From an uncultured Oscillospiraceae bacterium (GTDB lineage: Bacteria > Bacillota > Clostridia > Oscillospirales > Acutalibacteraceae): a stretch of 64,000 bases of DNA. The notes under the pieces are model-generated. The model saw nothing but the letters and a program-made list of their open reading frames with translations. It was not told the DNA's origin and ran no database searches. Positions 34,631 to 43,624 of the stretch are shown here, one piece after another (within the stretch, counting starts at the first letter, position 1; the number at the start of each line of letters is the position of its first letter). The translations under genes and the position numbers were made by a program. The stretch is from NCBI GenBank assembly GCA_949283785.1, contig CASDTR010000026.1, positions 1 through 64,000 of the forward strand, read 5' to 3'.

Positions 34631-36853
34631 TCAGTCTTTTCTCTTTTTTCTTGTCGCTATGGTAACTGCTGCCGCGGAGCCGAAGAGAAGGGCTGCGGGA
34701 AGCATAAGGGCAGAACCTGTTGCGGGAGCGTCCTCGGTGCCGTCCGGAGAATCTGCTGAGGGATCCTCGGCGTCGGGAGCCTGTGTGGCTTCATCGTCCG
34801 CAGGAGCCTCTGTGGCAGGAGTGTCCGTAGTGGGTTCGTCCGTAGTGGGCTCGTCCGTTGTGGGTTCATCCGTAGTGGGTTCATCCGCTGTTTCGTCTAC
34901 GATTCTCCAAATCTGACAGCCGTAGAAGGGGTTGGATGTACCGACATAAAGTCCGTACTCGGTAGTGAGAAGGGAACGTCCGCCGTAGTTGTACTTATCG
35001 CCGAATCCGTCATTCGTAACTATTTCGAAGTTTTCACCGTCGGCGGTCTTGATGAGGTCAAAGCCCCATGTATCGTTGGCGACCATGTCGGAGATGTAGA
35101 TATACATCTTAAGGCCTTCAATGTCGATCTTGCCGATGATGTCCTTAATCTTCTCAAGAGCTGCGGTGATGTCAGTGAGGCTTCCAAGGCCGCTGCGCTG
35201 AGCAGGAGTAAGGGCTGCGAGAGATGCAGTCATTTCGTCGATGGTGCCCATGTTCAAAATCTTGTCGATCATGTCGGCATACTTGTCAAGGAATGCCTGG
35301 GCGTCATTAAGATCCATATCCTTGAAGCTTTCAAACATTTCGGTTACTTTCTTAATCAAGTCGGTGATTTTTTCAACAATTTCGTTGGAGTCGCCGACTA
35401 CGCCCAGCTTATTGAGAAGAGTCTTAAGGTAATTAATCTGATCGGCAAATTCTTCCTCGGTCATCTGGAGGAAGCTGCCGTTTGTAAGCTTTGTAATATA
35501 ATTGTAGATGACAGCAGAGTCCATTGTGGAAATGTAAAGCTCACCGTTGTAAACTTCCGTTCTCCAAAGATACTCGTTGCATGTGCCCTCCATGAGCTTT
35601 GTGAAGGCTTCTACTTCATCAAATTTACCTGTCTCTTCATTGTAACGCCAGATTCTCTGGGGATTCTGGAGAGTTGTGTAAAGGGGCTGGAGGTATGTGC
35701 TGAGCTTGACGTCCTGATTTCCGAAAACGATTGCAAGGATACCTGCAAGGGCTGTGACCTCAGCAGTAATCGTATTGTCGAAGTCCATGATATAGAGGTC
35801 GCCGTTAAAGGTGAAGGGAGTAGCTGACATAGAAATCATGCCGGCCTTGGGACCTGCTACGTTGCCTTCAGGCTGGTCAGCAAGTGCGGTGTTGTTTATG
35901 CCGTTATACTTGCCGACGATCTCTTCCCAGTACCAGCCGTATTCGTTTGCTGTTTCGCCTTCTTCGGCTACATGGCCTCTGTAGAGAACGAATCCGCCGC
36001 TGTTGGGAATGCTGGCGTAGATGTATCCGTCATGTGAACAGATGTCCCAGATGGGGCTTGCTACAGTGCTCTTAACCGCTGCATCGTCTGCGTAAGGTCT
36101 GAAGTCCTTATAGTCCGCAACTCTGTACCACTGAGTGTCGTCGTCACGGTCTTTGTAGAGAATTGCAAGTTTCTGACAGTCCTCATCACCGGGCTCAAGC
36201 TCCTGTCTGGCGTCAACGCCGCCGAAGTAAAGCAGTCCGTCGTCATGGACACATGCAGCGCGAAGGCTTGTACCATTATAAGAAGTGAATACCGTTTCGA
36301 TGTTGTCATTCTCGTCAATTCTGAGAATATCGTTATTGGCGTTGGCAGCTGATGAATAAGAGGCGAAATAAACGTCGCCGTCATACTCGATTGCCATTCT
36401 GAAAGCGAAACCTGCGGGAGCAACGTAAAGAGTCTTTACCTCTCCTGTGGTTTGGTCGATTCTGAAAATAGTACCGCCCATTGTTGTTGTAGGCTTAGGT
36501 ATCTCTCCGTTTGTGTAAGCGTCTATAGCTGCCCAGATAACATCGGAGCTGAGTCCGAGACCTGCCATTGATGCGGCAAGGGCTGTTGCTACGGAGCCTA
36601 CTACGTTGGTGTTTGTTCCTACATAGAGATAGTTTCCTCTTGCAGCCATACTCCAAGCATAGCTGTTTTCACGATTTCCGCCCGGTTCGATTCCGTCAGC
36701 TTCTCTTACGCCTGCGTCGGGGTTTGAGATTTTTTCAAATGTCATTCCCTCGGGCGCGGCGGCTGCCGAGAAAGCAGCGACGATTGTACTTGCAATAATC
36801 ACAAGCGAAAGCGTGACTGCTAAAATTTTTCTGGCTAAAGTTTTTTTCCTCAT
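34631..36853 (-). CDS. Large secreted, wall- or membrane-anchored surface protein
   Basis: 740 residues. Signal peptide (about 10-32, ending SAAAA), then a repetitive beta-rich body with blocks such as GTIFRIDQTTGEVKTLYVAP and GDLYIMDFDN that read like beta-propeller blades, a helical insert (about 470-590), a short stalk of TTDEP repeats (about 650-675) and a C-terminus PATGSALMLP, hydrophobic helix, RKKRKD. PATGS resembles relaxed sortase signals, so wall anchoring is possible; otherwise it is membrane-held. I do not recognise the family. The stalk is encoded by 15-bp repeats near 34825-34885. Single gene with its own terminator. Confidence 0.8.
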   Translation of the reverse strand: MRKKTLARKILAVTLSLVIIASTIVAAFSAAAAPEGMTFEKISNPDAGVREADGIEPGGNRENSYAWSMAARGNYLYVGTNTNVVGSVATALAASMAGLGLSSDVIWAAIDAYTNGEIPKPTTTMGGTIFRIDQTTGEVKTLYVAPAGFAFRMAIEYDGDVYFASYSSAANANNDILRIDENDNIETVFTSYNGTSLRAACVHDDGLLYFGGVDARQELEPGDEDCQKLAILYKDRDDDTQWYRVADYKDFRPYADDAAVKSTVASPIWDICSHDGYIYASIPNSGGFVLYRGHVAEEGETANEYGWYWEEIVGKYNGINNTALADQPEGNVAGPKAGMISMSATPFTFNGDLYIMDFDNTITAEVTALAGILAIVFGNQDVKLSTYLQPLYTTLQNPQRIWRYNEETGKFDEVEAFTKLMEGTCNEYLWRTEVYNGELYISTMDSAVIYNYITKLTNGSFLQMTEEEFADQINYLKTLLNKLGVVGDSNEIVEKITDLIKKVTEMFESFKDMDLNDAQAFLDKYADMIDKILNMGTIDEMTASLAALTPAQRSGLGSLTDITAALEKIKDIIGKIDIEGLKMYIYISDMVANDTWGFDLIKTADGENFEIVTNDGFGDKYNYGGRSLLTTEYGLYVGTSNPFYGCQIWRIVDETADEPTTDEPTTDEPTTDEPTTDTPATEAPADDEATQAPDAEDPSADSPDGTEDAPATGSALMLPAALLFGSAAAVTIATRKKRKD
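34820..34890 (-). repeat. 15-bp coding tandem repeats (TTDEP stalk)
   Basis: About five near-identical 15-base units reading GTGGGTTCATCCGTA or close variants on the forward strand, encoding Asp-Glu-Pro-Thr-Thr. Likely to vary in copy number between strains. Confidence 0.8.
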
Positions 36854-37199
36854 TTTCTCACCTTCTGTGTTGGATTTTTGTATATAAAATACATTTTGAT
36901 TATATTCAAGGATTTCTATAAAGTCAACAATAGATATAAAAAGTTAAGATAATTCTTACAGTTTTTATAAAAAATACACATGCTAATAGTGCATAACAGA
37001 AAATTTTAATTCGTATATGGAATTTATAAAATATTTAAAAATACATGATGTTGTTTTAATTCAACAATATTTATACATTGCGAACAAAGCGAACAGCCGA
37101 CCATGAAGTTTTACGCTTAAGACATTCATTGATTTATACCGCAAAACTGATATAATATATTAGATATTTTTCCTTTTACGGATTTTAGGTGGGGTTGCC
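36854..37199. other. AT-rich divergent promoter region
   Basis: Separates the surface protein from the membrane pair. A TTGATT / TATAAT pair (about 37130-37158, 16-base spacing) is a likely forward promoter. A short TTGTT...AACAA inverted repeat lies near 37050-37067. Nothing else seen. Confidence 0.45.
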
Positions 37200-38351
37200 A
37201 TGACAACGGAGCTGATGATAGTTCTAATTTATTTTGTAGTTTTTGCGGTAATTAATTTTGCCGTGTACATGAAGCTTTCTAAATACTGGTACATGACTGC
37301 GGGAGTAACAAAAAAAGATGTGGCCGTATTTATGAACGAGCATATTACCGATAAAAGGTTTCGATATTTGATACGATGGCTCAGGAAAAGGGCAAAAAAT
37401 TCCAGGCAGTTTAACATAATGCTGTTTTTCCTTGCGTCCGCGGGCTTTTTGGCTTTGCCCATGCCGTCCGCTGCGTTTATAGCGGCGTGGAACTCGAGTA
37501 TGGCGGTGCTCAGGTTTTTTATGGCTGCGGAAGCAATCGCTACGATCTTTATCGCCGCTCTGGGCTTTTCCTACGGTAGGAAAATAGATGCTGAAAGTGA
37601 AAGCTACTATGCCTCGGAGCAGTATAAGCCATATGAGGGCGAAGATATTCCCGAGGAAATAGATGATCTCGACGAGCTTTATGAGGAGCCTGAAGAGGAG
37701 CCGCTGCCTGCGGGAGCGAATTTCGACGAAGCAGAAGAAAGGCTGGAATTTAAAAAATTCATAACAGGCTATGTGAGAAAGCTTATAATAGCCGCAGTGC
37801 TGCTGTTTTGCCTGTTTTCGCCAATTATTCTCAATGGATTCAATTTTAAAACCTTTACATTTGATACGTCGGAAACCACAACCTCTGTAAGCGGCGATTA
37901 TGCTGAAGACAGCGGAGCGCCTTCCGATGAGTCAAGGCCCGAGGTGAATATAACATATATAAGAGAGCTTCTTATTGAAAAGGGATATGATCCTAAGGGA
38001 AGCCTCGAGCAGGTGAGCGAAAAGTATCCTGATTTTCTTTTTGAGGACTGCCTTTCGGCCGATGATATGGAGATTCATTTTGAGTATTTCAAGCTAGTGA
38101 ATACGGAGCAGGCGAAGAGCTTCAATGAAAGGCTCAGGCAGGATATTTCCGCAGAGTACGCCGTGGGAGCGAGTGATATTGAAAATCAGGAAAGCAATGC
38201 GCAATTTTCAATATACACTTTAGAGACGGACGCATATTACGCAGTTGAGGTACTTGAAGGGGAAGGCGTTTTGTATGTCAGATGCGACAGTGTAAGTGCG
38301 ACTTGGATGAAGGTATTTTTATATAATTTGGGATATCTTGAGGAGTTTTGA
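37200..38351 (+). CDS. Membrane protein of unknown function, first of a pair
   Basis: 383 residues. Helix at about 6-25, hydrophobic stretches at about 74-92 and 100-122, a strongly acidic linker (about 150-178, including EEIDDLDELYEEPEEEP), a further helix near 195-213, then an extracytoplasmic domain of about 165 residues. I do not recognise the family. The following gene overlaps or nearly abuts it, so the two are probably made together. GGTGGGG precedes the ATG. Confidence 0.7.
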   Translation: MTTELMIVLIYFVVFAVINFAVYMKLSKYWYMTAGVTKKDVAVFMNEHITDKRFRYLIRWLRKRAKNSRQFNIMLFFLASAGFLALPMPSAAFIAAWNSSMAVLRFFMAAEAIATIFIAALGFSYGRKIDAESESYYASEQYKPYEGEDIPEEIDDLDELYEEPEEEPLPAGANFDEAEERLEFKKFITGYVRKLIIAAVLLFCLFSPIILNGFNFKTFTFDTSETTTSVSGDYAEDSGAPSDESRPEVNITYIRELLIEKGYDPKGSLEQVSEKYPDFLFEDCLSADDMEIHFEYFKLVNTEQAKSFNERLRQDISAEYAVGASDIENQESNAQFSIYTLETDAYYAVEVLEGEGVLYVRCDSVSATWMKVFLYNLGYLEEF

Positions 38352-38362
38352 GGTGGACTGAA

Positions 38363-38806
38363 ATGAATGTGAACGGATTTATAGGTATATTTGGCTTTGC
38401 CGCAATTTGGGTTTTCTGCAGGATTTTCTGTTCATGGCTGCTTAGGCTCAGCTATACATCGGCAGGGGAATCTGTCAGAAGCGCGGAAAAGCGCTACGAT
38501 CTTATGAAAAGGGGACTCCTTCCGAAGAAAAAGGAGATAGACTGGCTGGCTGAAGTATCCTTGAGACCCATGACCACAAGATTTTTGTATTTTGCCTTTT
38601 ATCTTTTGACAGCTCTGCCTGTGCTGGGAATACTCATTTCGGCAGTTGATATATTTGTGCCCGCGCTGGACGTGGTTATAAACAAAGTGCTGAACGTGCT
38701 GTTTTTGGTCCCCTTTGTGTCGGTATTTCTCTATCTGTTTTTAAACGATCCCGCTGAGTACATTATGAAAAAGCGCGACAGGAGAAAGCGGGGAGAGAGG
38801 CAGTAA
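38363..38806 (+). CDS. Small membrane protein, second of a pair
   Basis: 147 residues from the ATG at 38363 (GAGGTGG six bases upstream; an overlapping TTG at 38348 is the alternative). N-terminal helix, a charged middle with SAEKRYDLMKRGLLPKKKE, two hydrophobic helices (about 75-97 and 105-128), and a very basic C-terminus KKRDRRKRGERQ. Not recognised. It directly follows the larger membrane protein and precedes the tRNA-Arg gene on the other strand. Confidence 0.65.
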   Translation: MNVNGFIGIFGFAAIWVFCRIFCSWLLRLSYTSAGESVRSAEKRYDLMKRGLLPKKKEIDWLAEVSLRPMTTRFLYFAFYLLTALPVLGILISAVDIFVPALDVVINKVLNVLFLVPFVSVFLYLFLNDPAEYIMKKRDRRKRGERQ

Positions 38807-38875
38807 AAGGGCGGGATTTTCAATTTTATAATAATGAAACAGTGATAAAAGCAAATATAAATCGGGAAAAGAAAA

Positions 38876-38903
38876 CCACCGCGGACTTTTATGTCTGCGG
38901 TGG
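38876..38903 (-). terminator. Terminator of tRNA-Arg
   Basis: CCACCGCGGAC / GTCTGCGGTGG with one mismatch, six-base loop, followed on the reverse strand by TTTTCTTTTCC, four bases after the tRNA 3' end. Confidence 0.85.
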
Positions 38904-38906
38904 TCT

Positions 38907-38981
38907 TGGCACCCCCTACCGGAATCGAACCGATAACTAACCCTTAGGAGGGGTTCATTATATCCATTTAACTAAGGGGGC
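38907..38981 (-). tRNA. tRNA-Arg (anticodon CCU)
   Basis: Acceptor GCCCCCT / AGGGGGT with encoded CCA, anticodon stem AACCC-GGGTT with loop CTCCTAA, T-arm with GGTTCGATTCC. Reads AGG codons. Bounded by a promoter and a terminator of its own. Confidence 0.95.
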
Positions 38982-39015
38982 CGATATTTATAAGCTGAAT
39001 AAGTACAGCTTAATA

Positions 39016-39044
39016 ATTTTACATCATAGCGGCGTTTTTGTCAA
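39016..39044 (-). promoter_or_regulatory. Promoter of tRNA-Arg
   Basis: Reverse strand TTGACA (39044-39039), 17-base spacer, TAAAAT (39021-39016). A short AAGCTG...CAGCTT stem lies in the leader. Confidence 0.75.
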
Positions 39045-39068
39045 TGAAAAGACAGTTAATAATTAACT

Positions 39069-39097
39069 TTGCAAAGATATGCTTCAGGTAGTATAAT
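39069..39097 (+). promoter_or_regulatory. Promoter of the DUF3048 gene
   Basis: TTGCAA (39069-39074), 17-base spacer, TATAAT (39092-39097). Confidence 0.75.
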
Positions 39098-39142
39098 ATC
39101 GTTGAGGAAACAATTCTCTAAAGTGGAAAGAAGGGGTATTAT

Positions 39143-40270
39143 ATGTCGGAGGCTTCCAGAGCAAAGAAAAGGAAAAACGACAGAAAAGTAGTTGCGCTGA
39201 CGGCGGTGGCTGTTTTTATAATATGTTTAATAGCCAGCATAGTTTTTATTTTGGACAGAACTCCCGAGGAAGAAGACAACGGTACGGTTACGGGTGAGCC
39301 TGTCACAGAGCAGAGGGAAGAGAAACAGATCTATAATCCCCTTACGGGAGAATCCGGATTTTCCGCTTCGGCAGTGGGAGAAAGACCCGTTGCGTTTATG
39401 ATAAACAACGCTCCGAGCGCGAGGCCTCAGTGGGGACTTTGCACCCCCGATATAGTGATTGAGGGCCTTGTGGAAGGCAGCGCCTCGAGAATGATGTGGA
39501 TTTATGCAGACCCTGAGAGTGTTCCCGAAAAGGTAGGTTCAATGAGAAGCGCTCGCCACGATTTCCTTGAGATAGCCCAGGGCCTTGACGCCATTTTCGT
39601 TCACTGGGGCGGCAGCACCTACGCCTATGACGCCCTTGCAAACAGCGGATACGACCACCTTGACGGAATATACCTCGGTTCTGCTTATGCCCACAGGGAC
39701 AATACGCGAAACGTGGCCATTGAGCACAGGGGATATGTGATAGGCTCAGAGATAAGGGAACTTATCGAGAGCAAGGGATTCAGGACACAGGTGAAATCGG
39801 ACGCCGCCGAGCCCTTTGAATTTGTGAAAGACGGCGACCGCACTCTCAGCGGCGGAGACTGCCTCCAGGTGACGGCATCCTTCTCCAGCTATTACTCACA
39901 TACCTTCAAATATGATTCTCGGACGGGGCTCTATACGAATTATATGGGTGAGACGTCCATGACCCAGGACGGCGGAGAAACCATGACCGCCAAAAATGTA
40001 ATTATACTTTATACCCCCATAACCTCCATGGGTGACAGCCTCGGATGCATAGATATGGACCTTACGGGAGGAAGCGGACTTTACATAAGCGGCGGAAAGT
40101 ACGAGACCATAAGCTGGGAAAAGGGAAGCGACGCATACGCTCCGCTGAAGCTTTATTCGGAAAACGGTGAGGAGCTTGTGCTGAACGCCGGAAAGAGCTG
40201 GATAGGTCTTATTCCCAAAACAAGGGAAAGCAGGACTGTAATCGCCGCAAACGCTTCGGACTTTGTATGA
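39143..40270 (+). CDS. DUF3048 (YerB-like) membrane-anchored protein
   Basis: 375 residues. Cytoplasmic basic N-terminus, membrane helix about 14-34, Glu/Thr-rich linker, then the two DUF3048 domains. The recognisable blocks are PVAFMINNAPSARPQWGL (near 75), EGSASRMMWIYAD, KVGSMRSARHDFLEIAQGLD, DAIFVHWGGS and the C-terminal GGKYETISWEKGSDAYAPL. YerB-type proteins are extracytoplasmic; their biochemical role is not known to me. It has its own promoter and terminator. Confidence 0.9.
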   Translation: MSEASRAKKRKNDRKVVALTAVAVFIICLIASIVFILDRTPEEEDNGTVTGEPVTEQREEKQIYNPLTGESGFSASAVGERPVAFMINNAPSARPQWGLCTPDIVIEGLVEGSASRMMWIYADPESVPEKVGSMRSARHDFLEIAQGLDAIFVHWGGSTYAYDALANSGYDHLDGIYLGSAYAHRDNTRNVAIEHRGYVIGSEIRELIESKGFRTQVKSDAAEPFEFVKDGDRTLSGGDCLQVTASFSSYYSHTFKYDSRTGLYTNYMGETSMTQDGGETMTAKNVIILYTPITSMGDSLGCIDMDLTGGSGLYISGGKYETISWEKGSDAYAPLKLYSENGEELVLNAGKSWIGLIPKTRESRTVIAANASDFV

Positions 40271-40287
40271 CATACGGATAAATTTTG

Positions 40288-40313
40288 AGCCGCACGGAAT
40301 GTGCGGCTTTTTT
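40288..40313 (+). terminator. Terminator of the DUF3048 gene
   Basis: Perfect eight-base stem AGCCGCAC / GTGCGGCT followed by TTTTTT. Confidence 0.9.
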
Positions 40314-40350
40314 CATAAGTACGGGGCCTAAAGTTTAAGCTAAATTACCA

Positions 40351-40380
40351 TTGAAATGAAATTGCGGCGTATAGTATACT
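40351..40380 (+). promoter_or_regulatory. Promoter of the hydrogenase operon
   Basis: TTGAAA (40351-40356) and TATACT (40375-40380), 18-base spacing. Confidence 0.6.
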
Positions 40381-40437
40381 AATTCTGATAGTTAAAAAAG
40401 TAACGAATGCACGCAGGGCGGGAAAGAGGCGGTCAAA

Positions 40438-40680
40438 ATGGAAATTGCAATATGCATAGGATCCTCCTGTCATCTGAGAGGTTCCCGTGAGATAATAGGC
40501 ACACTGGAAAAGCTCGTGAAGGAGTATTCTCTCGAGGATATTGTGAAGCTTAAGGGCTCTTTTTGTATGGGACAGTGTCAGAAAGGGGTATGCGTCACCC
40601 TTAACGGAGAGCTTTATTCCCTTACTCCGGAGACTGCGGAGGAGTTTTTCATCAACAATGTTTTGGGAGTGGTAGAGTGA
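40438..40680 (+). CDS. Thioredoxin-like [2Fe-2S] ferredoxin
   Basis: 80 residues. CIGSSC near the N-terminus and CMGQC in the middle supply the four cysteines of the NuoE/HydC-like [2Fe-2S] thioredoxin fold. In multimeric hydrogenases and NADH dehydrogenases this domain passes electrons; here it is a stand-alone protein. Its stop overlaps the start of the sensory hydrogenase gene. A homologue with the same cysteine pattern ends the cluster at 45075-45332. Probable electron carrier or partner of the two hydrogenases. Confidence 0.88.
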   Translation: MEIAICIGSSCHLRGSREIIGTLEKLVKEYSLEDIVKLKGSFCMGQCQKGVCVTLNGELYSLTPETAEEFFINNVLGVVE

Positions 40681-42392
40681 TGAATATAATCGGTCTTAAA
40701 AAGGCGAACTGTAAAAACTGCTACAAATGCATCAAAGTTTGTCCCGTAAAGTCAATAAAGATTTCCGATGAGCAGGCCCATATTATTTCCGATGAGTGTA
40801 TTCTCTGCGGAACCTGTCTGCACGCCTGTCCCCAGAATGCCAAGACCCTTTCCTCAGACCTTGAAAAGGTGAAGGATTTTATCAGACACGGGGAGGAAGT
40901 GTACGTTTCCCTCGCTCCGTCATACTACACCATGTTCGACCTTGACGACCCGCAGCGTATTGTGGGAGCATTAAAAAAGCTGGGAGTAAAGGGCGTTGCC
41001 CAGACTACCGACGGCGCCGCCTACGTTACAGCGGAGTATCACCGCCTTATAAAGGAAGGCAGTATGGAAAATATCATTACCACCTGCTGCCCCGCTATCA
41101 ATGCCCTTGCGGAGAAATATTATCCGGGAGTGGTAAAATATCTTGCTCCCGTAGTGAGCCCCATGATAGCTCACGGAAGGCTTTTGAAAAAAGCCTTCGG
41201 AGACAGATGCAGGGTTGTATTTGTGGGACCCTGCATAGCCAAGAAGGCCGAGTCGGAGGATTTGAGACACAGTACCGAAATAGACGCTGTGCTTAACTTT
41301 ATGGACCTGGACCTTTGGGCTTCTCAGGAGGGGGTAAAAATAAGCGAGTGCGAGCCTAAAGAATTTATACAGGATAAATCCGAAATCAACCGTCTTTATC
41401 CCATACCCGGCGGAATAATAAAGAGTATCAAGAAAATTGAAAGTTCCCTGCCTTACAGCATGATAGGAGTAGATAATATAGAGGCCTGCAAGGAGCTTTT
41501 TGAAGCGATGACAGCGGGAGAGCTCAAAGGCTGCTTCGCCGAGGTGAACGCCTGTGAGGGCGGATGCATAAACGGTCCCGCCGCCAGCGAAACGAGAAGG
41601 AGCAAATTCATGGGCAGGGTGGAGCTTTCAAAGCACGTTGCCAAAACGGGAGACGGCTTCCCTGTTCCGGATTCCCCCCTTGACGTTGACAAAACCTTTG
41701 CATGGGAGGGCGGAAGGAAGCTCATGCCTACGGAAAAGGAGATAAGGGAAATCCTCAGAAAAATCGGCAAGGAGACACCGGAGCAGGAGCTCAACTGCGG
41801 TTCCTGCGGATATCCCTCCTGCCGCGAAAAGGCTATCGCCGTATTCCAAGGCAAGGCCGATATAAATATGTGCCTTCCCTTTATGCGCCAGCGTGCCGAG
41901 TCCCTTTCCAACTATGTTCTTGCGGAGACGCCCAATATAACGGTAATAGTGGACGAGGAGCTGAACATAATCGAATTCAACAGGGCGGCGGAAAAGCTCT
42001 TTGGAATCACAAGAGCCCAGGCCCTGCAAAAGGGTATATATGAGCTTATCGACCCCGCCGATTTCCTCTATGTGCTGGATACGGGCGAAAATATAATAGA
42101 TAAGAAGTCGGAACTGGAGGAATACGGCGCGACAGTCCTTCAAACGATCATCAAAACTGATGACGGCAACTACATAATGGGTATTTTCAAGGATATCACC
42201 GAGGAAGAGGAGCGTCGGAAGGAAAGCTATAAGATGAAGATGAGCTCCGTTGAAATGGCCCAGAAGGTTATAGAGAAGCAGATGACGGTGGCTCAAGAGA
42301 TAGCGAGTCTTTTGGGCGAGACCACGGCCGAGACGAAGGTGACCCTGACAAAGCTCAAGGATATGATTGAAAGCGGCGGTGACGCCAAATGA
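40680..42392 (+). CDS. PAS-containing sensory [FeFe]-hydrogenase (HydS/HsfB-like, group C)
   Basis: 570 residues from the ATG at 40680 (TGATG overlap with the preceding gene; GGGAG upstream). Two 4Fe-4S motifs at the N-terminus (CKNCYKCIKVCP and CILCGTCLHACP), H-cluster domain with TTCCPA (Cys136 and Cys137), GPCIAKKAE (Cys185) and NACEGGCINGPA (Cys292, Cys296), a further iron-sulfur motif CGSCGYPSC (about 375), a PAS domain (about 415-510) and a helical tail. This is the build of sensory group C enzymes, which are thought to sense H2 rather than turn it over quickly. The phosphatase gene overlaps its end by four bases, making that protein the likely output partner. Confidence 0.92.
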   Translation: MNIIGLKKANCKNCYKCIKVCPVKSIKISDEQAHIISDECILCGTCLHACPQNAKTLSSDLEKVKDFIRHGEEVYVSLAPSYYTMFDLDDPQRIVGALKKLGVKGVAQTTDGAAYVTAEYHRLIKEGSMENIITTCCPAINALAEKYYPGVVKYLAPVVSPMIAHGRLLKKAFGDRCRVVFVGPCIAKKAESEDLRHSTEIDAVLNFMDLDLWASQEGVKISECEPKEFIQDKSEINRLYPIPGGIIKSIKKIESSLPYSMIGVDNIEACKELFEAMTAGELKGCFAEVNACEGGCINGPAASETRRSKFMGRVELSKHVAKTGDGFPVPDSPLDVDKTFAWEGGRKLMPTEKEIREILRKIGKETPEQELNCGSCGYPSCREKAIAVFQGKADINMCLPFMRQRAESLSNYVLAETPNITVIVDEELNIIEFNRAAEKLFGITRAQALQKGIYELIDPADFLYVLDTGENIIDKKSELEEYGATVLQTIIKTDDGNYIMGIFKDITEEEERRKESYKMKMSSVEMAQKVIEKQMTVAQEIASLLGETTAETKVTLTKLKDMIESGGDAK

Positions 42393-43564
42393 GCAGATTT
42401 CATATAGAAACGGCCTATAAAAGCCTTTTTAAAAAAGGGGAGGAGCTGTGCGGTGACAAGGTATCTATTGTCCGCACACCGACCTCTACTATCGCAGTTT
42501 TGGCCGACGGCCTCGGCAGCGGAGTAAAGGCCAATATCCTTGCCACTCTCACGAGTACCATAATATCCACCATGCTCAAGGAGGGCTCAAGCGTTGCCGA
42601 CGCGGTGGCCACCGTGGCCAACACCCTGCCCGTTTGCAGCGTGAGAAAGCTTGCCTATTCCACCTTCAGTGTTCTCGAAATCTCCGATACGGGCGAGGGA
42701 TATCTTGCGGAATTTGACAATCCCTTCTGCTTTTATATGCGGGACGGGGAGCTGTGCCAGTTTAAATGCGAGTATAACGAATACTCGGGCAGAGGGGTTT
42801 ACGAGACGAGGTTTCAGGCGAAGGCGGGGGATATAATCACCCTTGTCAGCGACGGAGTTATCTATGCGGGAGTGGGAGAATCCCTTAATTTCGGCTGGAC
42901 CTGGGACCATGTGGCGGCGTGGCTTAAAAACGCCGTGGCTCTCGATATGTCGGTGCCGAGGCTTACGGCGGCCCTTTCCGATACGGTCAACGACCTTTAC
43001 CACGGCCGTCCGGGCGACGACTCTACGGTCCTTGTTGTGGGAGTTGTAAACGAAAAGGTTGTAAATATGTTTGCAGGTCCTCCCAGAAACAAGGAGGACG
43101 ACGAGAGAATGGTAATAGACTATATGGCAAGCGAGGGAAAGCACACAATCTGCGGAGGAACCAGCGCCAATATAGTTTCAAGGGTTATCGGAAAGCCCAT
43201 AAAGACCTCCCTCAAATATTCCGACCCGAGAGTGCCGCCCATAGGATTTATCGAGGGTATAGATCTTTGTACCGAGGGAGTGCTCACTTTGAGCAGGACT
43301 CTGGAGATTTTAAGGCAGTATAAGGAGAGCGGCTCAGACTCGGAGTTTTTCGACACGCTCGATGAGAAAAACGGAGCGTCCATGATGGCAAAGCTGCTCC
43401 TCGAGGACTGCACGAGGCTTCGTCTGTTTATAGGGACTGCAATGAATCCCGCTCATCAGAATCCCGATTTGCCGCAGGACCTGAGCATAAAGCTCCAACA
43501 GATAGAAAAACTCAAGGAGCTCCTTGAAAGTTTTGGTAAAAGAGTGGAAACCAGATATTATTGA
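42389..43564 (+). CDS. SpoIIE/PP2C-family serine/threonine phosphatase
   Basis: 391 residues. Metal-binding motif VLADGLGSGVKA near residue 35, DGVIYAGVGES near 155 and RPGDDSTVLVVGV near 210 are the PP2C/SpoIIE hallmarks. The last 170 residues form an extra domain of unknown type starting around MVIDYMASEGKHTICGGTSA, seen in hydrogenase-linked phosphatases. It overlaps the PAS hydrogenase by four bases (ATGA), so hydrogenase state is likely transmitted to dephosphorylation of an unidentified target, perhaps an anti-anti-sigma-like protein. No kinase is adjacent. Confidence 0.88.
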   Translation: MSRFHIETAYKSLFKKGEELCGDKVSIVRTPTSTIAVLADGLGSGVKANILATLTSTIISTMLKEGSSVADAVATVANTLPVCSVRKLAYSTFSVLEISDTGEGYLAEFDNPFCFYMRDGELCQFKCEYNEYSGRGVYETRFQAKAGDIITLVSDGVIYAGVGESLNFGWTWDHVAAWLKNAVALDMSVPRLTAALSDTVNDLYHGRPGDDSTVLVVGVVNEKVVNMFAGPPRNKEDDERMVIDYMASEGKHTICGGTSANIVSRVIGKPIKTSLKYSDPRVPPIGFIEGIDLCTEGVLTLSRTLEILRQYKESGSDSEFFDTLDEKNGASMMAKLLLEDCTRLRLFIGTAMNPAHQNPDLPQDLSIKLQQIEKLKELLESFGKRVETRYY

Positions 43565-43593
43565 TTGAAAATGATTATTAAATGATTTAAAAT
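43565..43593 (+). promoter_or_regulatory. Internal promoter before the second hydrogenase gene
   Basis: TTGAAA (43565-43570), 17-base spacer, TAAAAT (43588-43593), in the only gap of the cluster. It would allow the second hydrogenase to be expressed separately. Confidence 0.55.
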
Positions 43594-43624
43594 GTAGGGG
43601 ACAGATAACTGAGAGGAGATTTTT

